Shown here in pieces: positions 13,674-22,002 of a DNA stretch of 29,519 nt. Under the pieces are notes generated by a model. That model was not told where the DNA came from. It did not search any database and saw only the letters and a program-made list of their open reading frames with translations. Numbering within the stretch: the stretch's first letter is position 1; each line of letters opens with the position of its first letter. The translations under genes and the position numbers were made by a program. Source of the stretch: Bacillota bacterium (GTDB taxonomy: Bacteria; Bacillota_I; Bacilli_A; RFN20; CAG-288); assembly GCA_023459795.1 (NCBI GenBank), contig JAEWSP010000023.1, positions 1 through 29,519 of the forward strand. Direction: 5' to 3'.

Positions 13674-15155
13674 ATGGATGAGGAGACGAAGTACAAGACC
13701 GATCCCAACGAAGGCTCGATCCTTTCCGCGATTCTCAACGATGCGGAAGGAAACGAGCTTCTTGATCTGACGTCGAAGCTGACGCCGGAGGATTTTCTGG
13801 ACCTGAGAAACAGGACGATCTTCAGTACGCTCCTCGAGATGAGCAAGCACAACATCCCGCCGTCCGTGGAATCCCTGAAGAGCACCTTGAACGATCTCAA
13901 GAAGCTGGAGGAGATCGGCGGAGAAGGATACATCAACTTCCTGGCGGATGACTGCTATGCTCCTGTCGGGATGGATTCCTTCGTCAATGCTGTCAAGGAC
14001 CACTCTCTTCTGAACCAGTTCCTGAATGCCCTGAAGGACATCCAGAACCAGGCGATTGCCGGTGCCATTCCGGATATCTCCGACTTCATCGGACTGAGCG
14101 AAGAGAAGATCACCAAGATCACTCAGCAGAGGCGTGTTGCCGAAGTCAAAAGGCTGGATGCGGTCAATTCCGAGCTGGTGAACCAGCTTGTCATCCAGAC
14201 CGAGGAGAACCGGAAGAACGGAAAACGGCCGGACGGCGTTACCGGGCTGGAAACCGGATACAAGGCTCTCGATTCTATTACGAAGGGATGGCACAAGGGA
14301 GATATGATTATCGTCGGTGCCAGGCCATCCGTAGGAAAGACCGCTTTTGCCTTGAACCTGCTTTACAATGTCGCCAAGAAAGGCACTCCGGTTGTTTTCT
14401 TCTCCCTGGAAATGAGTGCTACCTCGATTGCTATGCGTCTGCTGGAGCTGACCGCCGGACTAAGTTCCGATGAGATCAACTCTCTGGAGTTCGAGAAGGG
14501 AAGCACCAGGGACCAGGTTCTCATCAACGATGAGCATGATCCGATCAAGGCCGGGAATGCAGCCAAGCTCCGCCAAGGGCTTCTGGAACTGAATGCTCTT
14601 CCTTTCTACATCGACGATAACCCCGGAAGCAAGGTCATGGATATCATCGCCAAGGCCAAGAAACTCAGGAATCTCATTCCTAATCTCGGGCTTATGGCGA
14701 TCGACTATATCGGTCTTATTACTGCCCAGACCAAGAGCAGCGATTCCCGTCAGAACGAAGTTGCCTCTATCTCCCGTCAGATCAAGCAGCTCGCCAGGGA
14801 CATCAACGTCCCGATTATCGCTCTTTCCCAGCTTTCCCGTGATACGGAAAAGCGGGAAGACCATACTCCCCAGATGTCCGATATCCGGGAATCCGGTGCT
14901 ATCGAACAGGATGCCGATATGATCATCTTCCTTTACCGCAAGGATTATTACGGCAAGGGAGAAGACGGAAAGGACAAGGAATCCTCCGGCCAGCCGGAAG
15001 AGGAAAGCCCGATTTCGACCGTCAACGTCGATCTCAAGAAGAACCGTAACGGAAGGATCGGAGACCTTGTCTTCTCCTTCGACAAGGAGCACTGCTCCTT
15101 CACCCTCATCTCCTCCATGCAGGATGATGCCGGCGGTCCTAATACCCCGTTCTAA
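13674..15155 (+). CDS. dnaB: Replicative DNA helicase DnaB
   Basis: This is the hexameric 5'-3' helicase of the replication fork (called DnaC in Bacillus). The 493-residue protein has the N-terminal primase-interacting helical domain (about 10-150) and a RecA-like motor. The motor contains Walker A GARPSVGKT (215-223), the FFSLEMS segment (242-248), Walker B LMAIDYIGL (340-348), and ALSQLSR with SDIRESGAIEQDAD (402-415). An acidic insert (about 428-447) sits before the last strands, where the family is variable. AAGGAG lies in the rplI 3' end, about 12 nt before the ATG. No intein is present. walJ starts 1 nt after its stop. Confidence 0.97.
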   Translation: MDEETKYKTDPNEGSILSAILNDAEGNELLDLTSKLTPEDFLDLRNRTIFSTLLEMSKHNIPPSVESLKSTLNDLKKLEEIGGEGYINFLADDCYAPVGMDSFVNAVKDHSLLNQFLNALKDIQNQAIAGAIPDISDFIGLSEEKITKITQQRRVAEVKRLDAVNSELVNQLVIQTEENRKNGKRPDGVTGLETGYKALDSITKGWHKGDMIIVGARPSVGKTAFALNLLYNVAKKGTPVVFFSLEMSATSIAMRLLELTAGLSSDEINSLEFEKGSTRDQVLINDEHDPIKAGNAAKLRQGLLELNALPFYIDDNPGSKVMDIIAKAKKLRNLIPNLGLMAIDYIGLITAQTKSSDSRQNEVASISRQIKQLARDINVPIIALSQLSRDTEKREDHTPQMSDIRESGAIEQDADMIIFLYRKDYYGKGEDGKDKESSGQPEEESPISTVNVDLKKNRNGRIGDLVFSFDKEHCSFTLISSMQDDAGGPNTPF

Positions 15156-15156
15156 C

Positions 15157-15918
15157 ATGCTTTACGATGTCATTTCATCCGGGTCAAAAGGAAATGCCAC
15201 CCTTGTCGTTTCCGGAGAGGATGCTATCCTTCTCGATTTCGGAATATCCAAGAAGAAAGTAACTCTGTCCTGCAGAGAATACGGACTCGGCTTCGAATCT
15301 ATCGAAGGCTTTTTCGTGACCCATTCCCATTCCGATCACGCCAGCCATATCAGCAGCGCTCCCAAAGACCTCGTCTATGCCTCCACTCTCACTCTGCCGT
15401 CCTTGGAAGGAACGATTGCAAGCTCCCGTTTTCTTCTGCCTCTTACCCCGGTCGATGTCGGACCTTTCCGTATCACCCCTGTTCCCTTAAGCCACGATGC
15501 CAAGAACCCGATGGGATTCCTGGTGGAGGACGGAAAGGAATCCTTGGTTTATGTGACCGATACCGGGTTTGTTCCGGAAAGCGACTTTGATGCCCTTCGG
15601 GACAGGACCTACTACATCTTCGAATCGAACCATGATTCCGAGCTGCTCTTCCATTCCGGGAGACCGGACAGCCTGATAAGGCGTATCATCAGCGACAAAG
15701 GGCATCTCTCCAATACGGACTGCGCCTATTACCTCTCCGTCCTGATGGGAGAGAAGACGAAAGAAATAGTCCTGGCCCATCTGAGCGATGAATGCAACAC
15801 CCCTTTGAAGGCGAAGGCCACTTTCGAAGAAGTAGTAAGAACCCAGCTAGGCTATCTTCCGGATGGGATCCTGAGGATTGCCAGCGACAAGGAAGAGACG
15901 AAGGGAGGAAGAAGATGA
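15157..15918 (+). CDS. walJ: WalJ/YycJ metallo-beta-lactamase-fold hydrolase
   Basis: This 253-residue protein belongs to the YycJ/WalJ branch of the MBL superfamily, linked in Bacilli to the WalKR system and to cell-wall and mismatch-repair functions. Metal ligands are visible as HSHSDH (H56, H58, D60, H61), SHD (H113), TDTG (D135), KGHLSN (H183) and AHLSDECN (H208). The start is placed at the ATG 15157 because the family begins with a short strand (xxxISSGSKGNA); the longer frame from 15067 only overlaps dnaB. No clear SD is seen and only one base separates it from the dnaB stop, so translation probably depends on reinitiation. walKR themselves are not in the window. Confidence 0.9.
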   Translation: MLYDVISSGSKGNATLVVSGEDAILLDFGISKKKVTLSCREYGLGFESIEGFFVTHSHSDHASHISSAPKDLVYASTLTLPSLEGTIASSRFLLPLTPVDVGPFRITPVPLSHDAKNPMGFLVEDGKESLVYVTDTGFVPESDFDALRDRTYYIFESNHDSELLFHSGRPDSLIRRIISDKGHLSNTDCAYYLSVLMGEKTKEIVLAHLSDECNTPLKAKATFEEVVRTQLGYLPDGILRIASDKEETKGGRR

Positions 15919-16391
15919 ACTTCCGTTTCCTTGTTCCGGGAAAGCCGAAGGAGGATTTCCTTGTTTCCGGCATCCGGGAATACAGCAAGAGGCTTTCCAA
16001 GTTCGGGAAGGTCCAGATCGAATACCTTCCGGAGGAGAGGCTTTCTCCAAAGCCCTCCCAGGAAGAGATCATCCGTGCCCTTGCCAAGGAAGGGGAGAGA
16101 GCCCTTCTCCGGATCAAGGATCAGGAGTATCTGTTCCTTTTGGATATCCATGCCAAGGAAATCTCTACGCCGGAGTTCTCCTCCAGGCTTTCTCAGGCGA
16201 TGTCCAGGAAAGGAAACCTTGTTTTCCTCTTCGGAAGCAGCTACGGGCTTGCCGACGCTCTTAGGAAAAGAAGCGACTTCTCCTTCTCCCTCAGCCCTCT
16301 CACTTTTACCCACTACATGGCATTCCTGCTGACCCTCGAACAGGTCTACAGGGGATGCAAGATACAGCATGGGGAAGCATACGACAAATAG
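15915..16391 (+). CDS. rlmH: RlmH, 23S rRNA pseudouridine-1915 N3-methyltransferase
   Basis: RlmH is the SPOUT methyltransferase that modifies pseudouridine 1915 of helix 69 in 70S ribosomes, using SAM. The 158 residues match the family length. Landmarks are a LDIHAKEIS/SxEF segment (the family LDxxGKxxSSExFA), FLFGSSYG for the SAM-binding trefoil knot, and the C-terminal LLTLEQVYRGCKIQHGEAYDK pattern, which ends like the usual GEPYHK. The second Gly of the usual GGxxG is Ser here (FGSSYGL). The ATG at 15915 overlaps the walJ stop as ATGA. The frame can be extended to 15792 but not plausibly. Confidence 0.93.
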   Translation: MNFRFLVPGKPKEDFLVSGIREYSKRLSKFGKVQIEYLPEERLSPKPSQEEIIRALAKEGERALLRIKDQEYLFLLDIHAKEISTPEFSSRLSQAMSRKGNLVFLFGSSYGLADALRKRSDFSFSLSPLTFTHYMAFLLTLEQVYRGCKIQHGEAYDK

Positions 16392-16403
16392 GACAATTTC
16401 CTG

Positions 16404-16432
16404 TTGACAAACCCCTCCCCAAGCCCTATACT
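16404..16432 (+). promoter_or_regulatory. Near-consensus promoter of tRNA-Gln
   Basis: TTGACA (16404-16409), a 17-bp spacer and TATACT (16427-16432). This is the strongest promoter match in the window, 14 bp before the mature tRNA. Confidence 0.9.
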
Positions 16433-16445
16433 TTTTACTTGCTAT

Positions 16446-16520
16446 TGGGGTATAGTCAAGCGGTAAGACAGCAGTCTCTGAAACTGTGATGCCTTGGTTC
16501 GAATCCAAGTACCCCAGCCA
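16446..16520 (+). tRNA. tRNA-Gln (anticodon CTG)
   Basis: The acceptor stem is TGGGGTA with TACCCCA, followed by the discriminator G and encoded CCA. The anticodon arm GCAGT-CTCTGAA-ACTGT gives CTG at 34-36, which reads CAG (glutamine). The T arm is CTTGG-TTCGAAT-CCAAG. The U1-A72 pair is the weak first pair used as an identity element of tRNA-Gln in transamidating bacteria. gatCAB lies in the same window. It is flanked by its own promoter and terminator. Confidence 0.95.
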
Positions 16521-16530
16521 ATAAAAAAGC

Positions 16531-16558
16531 AAGGCCCGGATCATTTCGGGCCTTTTTC
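16531..16558 (+). terminator. Terminator of tRNA-Gln
   Basis: AAGGCCCG (16531-16538) and CGGGCCTT (16547-16554) form a perfect 8-bp stem with an 8-nt loop, followed by TTTCTT. It begins 10 nt after the CCA end. Confidence 0.88.
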
Positions 16559-16594
16559 TTCGAAGAAAAAGCCTTTTTCCTGCGTTTCTTGGAG

Positions 16595-16617
16595 TATAAT
16601 CGAAAGAAAAGGGAGAC
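16595..16617 (+). promoter_or_regulatory. -10 box and SD of the second TetR gene
   Basis: TATAAT (16595-16600) has only a weak T-rich -35. AAGGGAGA (about 16609-16616) is the SD. It is only 2-3 nt from the ATG at 16618 but a normal 8 nt from the ATG at 16624, so the second ATG is the better start. Confidence 0.5.
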
Positions 16618-16623
16618 ATGCCT

Positions 16624-17130
16624 ATGGTTTCTGGAGTAAGGCGGTATCTAGTGAAAGCCCTCCTTCTTCTTCTGGAAAGAAGGGATTTCGAGGACATCTC
16701 CATCAAGGAGCTCCTTCTGAAGGCCGGAGTCAGCAAAGCCAGCTTCTACAGGAACTACAAGACGAAGGAGGACATCCTCGACGATTACTTCAAAGGCCTT
16801 TTCTCCATTGCTCCGCTTGCCAAGGACAAGACCCTGAACGGATTCCGGGGTTCCTATCTTCTCTTCCTCCAGCAGCTCTGGGGGGAGAAGAAGAACCTGA
16901 CGATCCTTTCTAGACGGGACCTCCTCTCCAAGATGCTTCCTTACCTTTTTGCGTACCACCGAAGCTTCCTTGGCAATGAGGGGGAGCTTCTGAAAGACCC
17001 TGCCAACCTTTCCGCTATCGTCGGTGCCTTGTCTTCCCTTACTTATGACTGGATGAAGAACGGTTTCCTCCATTCCCCGTCCAGTTTCTGCGAACTTTCG
17101 GCAAAGACCCTGACCCGGTTTCTGGAGTAG
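16624..17130 (+). CDS. TetR-family transcriptional regulator
   Basis: The 168-residue protein has a typical TetR N-terminal domain. The helix-turn-helix is at about residues 27-46 (IKELLLKAGVSKASFYRNY), followed by KxKEDIL, and an all-helical C-terminal effector domain follows without recognisable ligand motif. The start at 16624 is preferred over 16618 because of SD spacing; the difference is two residues. It stands alone between tRNA-Gln and pcrA, with a terminator-like hairpin at 17162-17183. The target gene is unknown; self-regulation is common in this family. The C-terminal domain resembles the short Firmicute TetR group often annotated YfiR-like or TetR_C_7-like, but I cannot place it with confidence. 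Confidence 0.85.
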   Translation: MVSGVRRYLVKALLLLLERRDFEDISIKELLLKAGVSKASFYRNYKTKEDILDDYFKGLFSIAPLAKDKTLNGFRGSYLLFLQQLWGEKKNLTILSRRDLLSKMLPYLFAYHRSFLGNEGELLKDPANLSAIVGALSSLTYDWMKNGFLHSPSSFCELSAKTLTRFLE

Positions 17131-17161
17131 TCTTTTTCCTTTCTTTTCTTTTGTTTTCTGC

Positions 17162-17183
17162 AAGGGGCCAGGCCCCCTTTTTT
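17162..17183 (+). terminator. Terminator of the second TetR gene
   Basis: AAGGGG (17162-17167) pairs with CCCC(C)TT around a short loop and is followed by a run of six T ending at 17183. Its 3' half is also the 5' arm of the inverted repeat that reaches the pcrA ribosome-binding site. Confidence 0.6.
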
Positions 17184-17216
17184 GCTATACTAATAAGGCA
17201 TGAAAAAAGGGGGCCT
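17170..17216 (+). promoter_or_regulatory. pcrA promoter inside a perfect 14-bp inverted repeat
   Basis: An extended -10 (TGCTATACT, 17183-17191) drives pcrA, with a start expected near 17198. AGGCCCCCTTTTTT (17170-17183) and AAAAAAGGGGGCCT (17203-17216) are perfect inverted repeats on either side. The 3' arm contains the SD (GGGGG, 17209-17213) of the ATG at 17219. A transcript from this promoter lacks the 5' arm; read-through from the TetR gene would contain both arms and could hide the SD. Confidence 0.6.
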
Positions 17217-17218
17217 CT

Positions 17219-19579
17219 ATGATCGATGTATCTTCCAAGCTGAATGCGCAGCAGCTCGAGGCCGTGACGAGCGAAAGCCAGTTCGTCCGGATCATTGCCG
17301 GTGCCGGGACCGGAAAGACCAGGACCCTGACTTACAGGATGGCCTATATCCTGAGCAAAGGGGAGGTCCTCCCCCGCCAGATGGTTGCCATCACGTTCAC
17401 GAACAAGGCCGCCAAGGAAATGCTCGACCGTGTCGGGAAGCTTCTTTCCGAGACCCCCGGAATCGGTTCGGGCCGTCCTCTTGTCTCTACTTTCCACGGA
17501 TTCTGCTACCGTTTCCTCAAGAAGGAGATCCAGAACTACGACGGAGTCTACAACAAGAATTTCAATATCATCGATACCTCCGACCAGAACGGCATCTTCA
17601 AGCAGATCTTCAAGCCGATGCCAAAAGGTGCTGCCAAGGAGTTCGTGAATGCGGTCGTCAGCAAGGTTTCCAGGCTCAAGGAGGACGGAGTCTTCGTTTC
17701 CGATCTCTCTCCTTCGATGGTACCTCTTGGCGCTATCTATACCTTCGACGAGCTGAAGTCCGTCTATTCCCAGTACCAGGGATACCTGAGACAGCAGAAC
17801 CTCCTCGATTTTGCCGATCTTCTTCTCTTTACCATGTCCATCATGGAGAACCATCCCGATATCCGCAAGGTTTGGCAGGAGAAGTACAAGGTCTTCTTCA
17901 TCGATGAGTTCCAGGATACCAATGTCGTCCAGTACCGGCTCGTGAAGCTTTTCCTGAAGCCGAATTCCTCCTCTTCCAGTACCGACGGAACGGCACTGAC
18001 CGTCGTCGGCGATCCCGACCAGACCATCTATACCTGGCGCGGAGCAAAGAACAAGATCATCCGGGACCAGCTTCCCCATGATTTCCCGTCCCTGAAGACC
18101 GTCGTCCTCGACAAGAACTACCGCTCCACCCAGTCGATCCTGGATGCTGCAAACAACGTCATCAACAACAACAAGGACCGGATGAAGAAGGATCTGATGT
18201 CGTTCGGCGGCGAGAAAGGGGACAAGGTCCATTACTGCTTCTACGGGAACGCGGACTCGGAAGCCCTCGATATCGCAAGCCGCATCTCCCGGGAGACAAG
18301 GGCCGGAAAGTCCACATACAAGGATTTTGCCATCATCTACCGTTCGAACTATCTCTCCGCCGCTCTGGAAAAGCAGCTTACCCTCTACCGGATTCCGTAC
18401 CTCGTCTATGGCGGACTGAAGTTCTTCGAGCGGGCGGAGATCAAGGATGCCCTGTCCTATCTCCGGCTTCTTGTCAACCCCGACGATATCTCCTTCCAGC
18501 GGATCCTCAAGGCCCCGACGAAGGGAATCGGGGAAAAGACCATGGAGCGGGCCAAGGACCTGCAGAACCAGATGCCGGAAGAGGAGGCTACCCTTTTTGC
18601 CGCGATCCGCACCAATGATCCCTCTCTGCATCTGAACAAGGGAACCCAGCTTGCCCTCTCCCAGTTCTATCAGGCTTACGACAAGATGGAGGCCCTCTAC
18701 AAGTCCTCTCCGTCAAACGATGCCCTTCTTTCCGGAATCACTACCTACCTTTCGGAGGCCGGATTCCGGGAATACGTGAGCCGTGTCGACGAGAAGGAGA
18801 ACGAGTCCTTGTCCTACACGGCATCCACCTCTTCCTCGAGAGTCGACAACGTCAACGAATTCATGCGGACTTTAAGCCAGGCCCTCTCCTCTCCGATAAC
18901 GGATGAGCAGGGAGTCAACAGGACTTCCACCTTGGAGGACTTCCTGATCAACGTCGCCCTCCAGTCCGATCAGGACGAGATCAAGGACAGCAATGCCGTT
19001 TCCCTGATGACCGGCCATGTCAGCAAGGGACTGGAATTCCCGAAGGTCTTCGTCACCGGACTCGACCAGATGGTCTTCCCGAACTACCACGCCCTGATGG
19101 CCCAGGAAGGATCCTCCCTGGAAGAGGAGAGGCGTCTCTTCTATGTCGCTATGACCAGGGCGGAGAAGGACTTGTATGTCTCCTCCTTCGGCGGGACCAA
19201 TTTCCGGAACGGGCAGGGATATACGCAGAGCCAGTTCATCAAGGAGATGGCGCTTCCCGGAGACAGCCTTTCCAGTTCTGTTTCGGCAAAGCAGGCTCCC
19301 AACTACTATGCCTCCTATGGATCCCATAGGCCTGTGAACAGGCCGTTTGGTGCTTCTTCGGTCAGCAGTGCCAGCCAGTATTCCTCTTCCTCCTCTTCTT
19401 TGAAGCCGGAGGATACTTATGTCCCCGGGGACTTTGTCATCCATACCTCTTTCGGAAAAGGCAAGGTCACGAAGGTCGAAGGGAACAAGATCGTCGTCGA
19501 CTTCCCGGATCCTTACGGAGAGAAGAAGCTGATGGTCGGATTCAAGGCATTCCGGAAGATGAAAGAGGAGGAGAAGTAA
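17219..19579 (+). CDS. pcrA: PcrA/UvrD-type DNA helicase
   Basis: PcrA is the essential superfamily 1A 3'-5' helicase of Gram-positives, acting in repair, removal of RecA and transcription-replication conflicts. The 786-residue protein has Walker A AGAGTGKT (27-34), motif Ia ITFTNKAAKEM, motif II DEFQD (229-233, Phe where most have Tyr), and motif III VVGDPDQTIYTWRGA. Motif IV region LDKNYRST, motif V HVSKGLEF and motif VI FYVAMTRAEKDL follow. The C-terminal 55 residues form the PcrA Tudor-like domain (FVIHTSFGKGKVTKVEG), which binds RNA polymerase. A Ser-rich linker precedes it. ligA follows after 4 nt, the Bacillus pcrA-ligA order. For regulation see the promoter entry at 17170-17216. Confidence 0.97.
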   Translation: MIDVSSKLNAQQLEAVTSESQFVRIIAGAGTGKTRTLTYRMAYILSKGEVLPRQMVAITFTNKAAKEMLDRVGKLLSETPGIGSGRPLVSTFHGFCYRFLKKEIQNYDGVYNKNFNIIDTSDQNGIFKQIFKPMPKGAAKEFVNAVVSKVSRLKEDGVFVSDLSPSMVPLGAIYTFDELKSVYSQYQGYLRQQNLLDFADLLLFTMSIMENHPDIRKVWQEKYKVFFIDEFQDTNVVQYRLVKLFLKPNSSSSSTDGTALTVVGDPDQTIYTWRGAKNKIIRDQLPHDFPSLKTVVLDKNYRSTQSILDAANNVINNNKDRMKKDLMSFGGEKGDKVHYCFYGNADSEALDIASRISRETRAGKSTYKDFAIIYRSNYLSAALEKQLTLYRIPYLVYGGLKFFERAEIKDALSYLRLLVNPDDISFQRILKAPTKGIGEKTMERAKDLQNQMPEEEATLFAAIRTNDPSLHLNKGTQLALSQFYQAYDKMEALYKSSPSNDALLSGITTYLSEAGFREYVSRVDEKENESLSYTASTSSSRVDNVNEFMRTLSQALSSPITDEQGVNRTSTLEDFLINVALQSDQDEIKDSNAVSLMTGHVSKGLEFPKVFVTGLDQMVFPNYHALMAQEGSSLEEERRLFYVAMTRAEKDLYVSSFGGTNFRNGQGYTQSQFIKEMALPGDSLSSSVSAKQAPNYYASYGSHRPVNRPFGASSVSSASQYSSSSSSLKPEDTYVPGDFVIHTSFGKGKVTKVEGNKIVVDFPDPYGEKKLMVGFKAFRKMKEEEK

Positions 19580-19583
19580 GGAT

Positions 19584-21608
19584 ATGGCAGAAAAGGAAGA
19601 CAAGGAAAAGATAAGGGTAGAAGAGCTGACCAAGCTCCTCAACCAGTACAACTACGACTACTACGTCAAGGACACCCCGACTGTCAGCGACAGCGAATTC
19701 GATGCCCTGATGGAAGAACTCCAGATCCTGGAGAGGAAGAGACCGGACCTTCGTGATTCCCTTTCCCCGACCAGCCGGGTAGGAGGAGGAGTCGTCAAAG
19801 GCTTCCCCAAGGTCACCCACAAGAAATACATGCTTTCCATCGCGGATGTCTTCAACGAAGAGGAACTGCGGGATTTCGATGCTACGATTAGGAAACTTAC
19901 CGGACTTAGGGATGTGGAATACATGGCCGAGGTCAAGATCGACGGCCTTGCCTGCTCTGTCCTTTATGAGGACGGAGACTTTTCCCTGGCCTCCACAAGA
20001 GGAAACGGATCTATCGGGGAAGACGTCAGCAACAACGTCAAGACGATTGCCTCGATTCCTCTCCATATCCCGGAGAAACGGGAATTCGAGATCCGCGGAG
20101 AAGTCTATATGCCAAAGTCCAGCCTTGCCCTTGCCAATGCCGACAGGACCAAGAACGGGGAAGAACCGTTTGCCAACTGCCGTAATGCGGCTGCAGGTTC
20201 CTTGAAGCAACTGGATAGCTCCGTTACTGCAAAAAGAAAGCTTTCCGCTTTCTGGTATTATGTTCCGGATGCTAAGTCTCTAGGCTTTAAGACGCATAGC
20301 GAGTCCCTAGAGTACCTTGGCAAGCTCGGGTTTATCACGAATCCGGAAAGACGGCTTGTCCACGGCATCGAGGAAGTGATTAGCTATATGCACGAATACA
20401 CGAAGAAGAGAGCGACTTTACCCTATGATATCGACGGGCTTGTCATCAAGGTGAACGATCTTTCCCTTTATGATCGGATCGGTTACACGATGAAGGTTCC
20501 CAAGTGGGAGATTGCCTACAAGTTCCCGCCGGTCGAAGTGACGACGAAGCTCAGGGACATCGAGATCTCCGTCGGACGGACGGGGAGGGTCACTCCGACC
20601 GCGGTCATGGATCCGGTCCGGTTTGCCGGCTCCCTTGTCAGCCGTGCTACCTTGAACAACGAAGACTTCATCAAGGGGAAGGATATCCGGATCGGAGACT
20701 ATGTCAGCCTCCACAAGGCCGGAGACGTCATCCCGGAGGTGGAGAAGGTGATCCTATCGAGAAGAACAAAGGACTTGGTGCCCTACTCCTTCCCGGAGGA
20801 ATGCCCGTACTGCCACAAGCCTCTCGTGAAGGTACAGGGACAGACCTACTGCCAGAACGTCCTCTGCCCTTCCAGGAAGATCAACTCCCTCATCTTCTTC
20901 GCCAGCAAGGCAGGGATGGATATCGACGGCTTCGGAGAGAAGCTGGTCGAGCTCCTCTTTGCGGAAGGGCTGGTAAGGGAAGTATCCGATTTCTATCTTC
21001 TGAAGAACCACAAGGATGATCTGATGATGCTGGACGGATTAGGAGAGAAATCGGCGAAGCTTCTTCTCGACGGCGTCGAGAAGAGCAAGAAGAACGATCT
21101 CTGGATGCTGCTGTCGGCTTTGAACCTCGGGACCATCGGAAAGAAGAATGCCAAGATCCTTGCCGACCACTACGGCTCCTTGTCTGCCCTTAAGGAGGCA
21201 ACGCTTGACGAACTCTCCTCCCTCAGCGATATCGGGGAAGTGAGAGCGAAGAAGGTAGTGGATTTCTTTGCCGATCCGGAGAAGGAGAAGGTTCTCCTCG
21301 CCTTGGAAGCGGAAGGGGTAAACACCCTCTCCCTTACGCCGAAGACCATGGCCGGCGACAATTTCTTCAAGGACAAACGCTTCGTTCTGACCGGTACTCT
21401 TTCCGTAAGCCGGGAGGAGATGACGGAAAGGATCGAGAAGCTCGGCGGGAAATCCTCCTCGAGCGTCTCCAAGAAGACGGATTTCGTCCTTGCCGGGGAA
21501 GAAGCCGGGAGCAAGCTTGCGAAAGCAAACGAGCTCGGAGTCAAGGTCTATTCCGAAGAGGATATCCTTCCGCTCCTTCAGGAAGCGGAGGAAAAACAGG
21601 AAAAGTAG
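19584..21608 (+). CDS. ligA: NAD-dependent DNA ligase LigA
   Basis: LigA seals nicks during replication and repair with NAD as cofactor. The 674 residues fit the family (about 670). An Ia domain with NYDYYVKDTPTVSDSEFD opens the protein. The adenylated lysine is K118 in VKIDG, and STRGNGSIGEDVSNN follows. An OB fold contains VGRTGRVTPTAVMDPV. The zinc site uses C407, C410, C423 and C428. Helix-hairpin-helix repeats run from about 480 to 570, and a BRCT domain from about 593 to 667. All catalytic parts are present. It lies 4 nt after pcrA with AAGGAT before the ATG. A weak hairpin with a short T-run (21630-21664) separates it from gatC. Confidence 0.98.
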   Translation: MAEKEDKEKIRVEELTKLLNQYNYDYYVKDTPTVSDSEFDALMEELQILERKRPDLRDSLSPTSRVGGGVVKGFPKVTHKKYMLSIADVFNEEELRDFDATIRKLTGLRDVEYMAEVKIDGLACSVLYEDGDFSLASTRGNGSIGEDVSNNVKTIASIPLHIPEKREFEIRGEVYMPKSSLALANADRTKNGEEPFANCRNAAAGSLKQLDSSVTAKRKLSAFWYYVPDAKSLGFKTHSESLEYLGKLGFITNPERRLVHGIEEVISYMHEYTKKRATLPYDIDGLVIKVNDLSLYDRIGYTMKVPKWEIAYKFPPVEVTTKLRDIEISVGRTGRVTPTAVMDPVRFAGSLVSRATLNNEDFIKGKDIRIGDYVSLHKAGDVIPEVEKVILSRRTKDLVPYSFPEECPYCHKPLVKVQGQTYCQNVLCPSRKINSLIFFASKAGMDIDGFGEKLVELLFAEGLVREVSDFYLLKNHKDDLMMLDGLGEKSAKLLLDGVEKSKKNDLWMLLSALNLGTIGKKNAKILADHYGSLSALKEATLDELSSLSDIGEVRAKKVVDFFADPEKEKVLLALEAEGVNTLSLTPKTMAGDNFFKDKRFVLTGTLSVSREEMTERIEKLGGKSSSSVSKKTDFVLAGEEAGSKLAKANELGVKVYSEEDILPLLQEAEEKQEK

Positions 21609-21629
21609 TTTTTTCCTTTTTCCTTCCTC

Positions 21630-21664
21630 CGGAAATAGTAAGATACTATTGTCCGTAATTTTTC
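21630..21664 (+). terminator. Hairpin between ligA and gatC
   Basis: CGGA-AATAGTA (21630-21640) pairs with TACTATT-TCCG (21644-21655, one bulged G) around AGA, followed by TAATTTTT. It is AT-rich and weak. It may attenuate rather than end transcription, or act as a palindromic operator for gatCAB. Confidence 0.4.
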
Positions 21665-21681
21665 ATAGACAGGAGAATGAC

Positions 21682-22002
21682 ATGATCAAAGTAACAAAGG
21701 ATGTAATCGACACCTGTGCCAAGAGCCTTATGTTCCGGCTCTCTCCGGGCCAGGACGATCTGATTTACGAGGAATTCAATACCGTCCTCGCCCAGATCGA
21801 CTTTCTGAAGTCGATCAAGGGCGTCGACGAAGCCGACCCGATGACCTTCCCGTATTCGGAACACCAGAAGATCCTCAGGGAAGACAAGCCGTCGAAGCCG
21901 ATCGATGTGGCGGTGGCTCTGAAGAACAGCAATACGAAGCTTGGCAACAACGTCAAGCTCCCGAAAGTCGTAGGTAACGCAAATGACGAAGTGGATGAAT
22001 AA
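21682..22002 (+). CDS. gatC: Aspartyl/glutamyl-tRNA amidotransferase subunit C
   Basis: GatC is the small subunit that holds GatA and GatB together in the enzyme converting Glu-tRNA-Gln (and Asp-tRNA-Asn) to Gln-tRNA-Gln (Asn-tRNA-Asn). This protein has 106 residues, close to the usual 95-100. It shows the family pattern: an N-terminal helix, a helix with LIYEEFNTVLAQIDFLKSI, then the ...EADPM... extended arm, FPYSEHQKILREDKP, and a short C-terminal end. AGGAG lies 6 nt before the ATG at 21682; a longer frame from 21490 only overlaps ligA. gatA starts inside its 3' end. Confidence 0.93.
   Translation: MIKVTKDVIDTCAKSLMFRLSPGQDDLIYEEFNTVLAQIDFLKSIKGVDEADPMTFPYSEHQKILREDKPSKPIDVAVALKNSNTKLGNNVKLPKVVGNANDEVDE

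Noticed and set aside
17039..18631. 530-codon minus-strand frame over pcrA
   Set aside because: Antisense shadow of pcrA, with no start signals and no protein similarity by eye.
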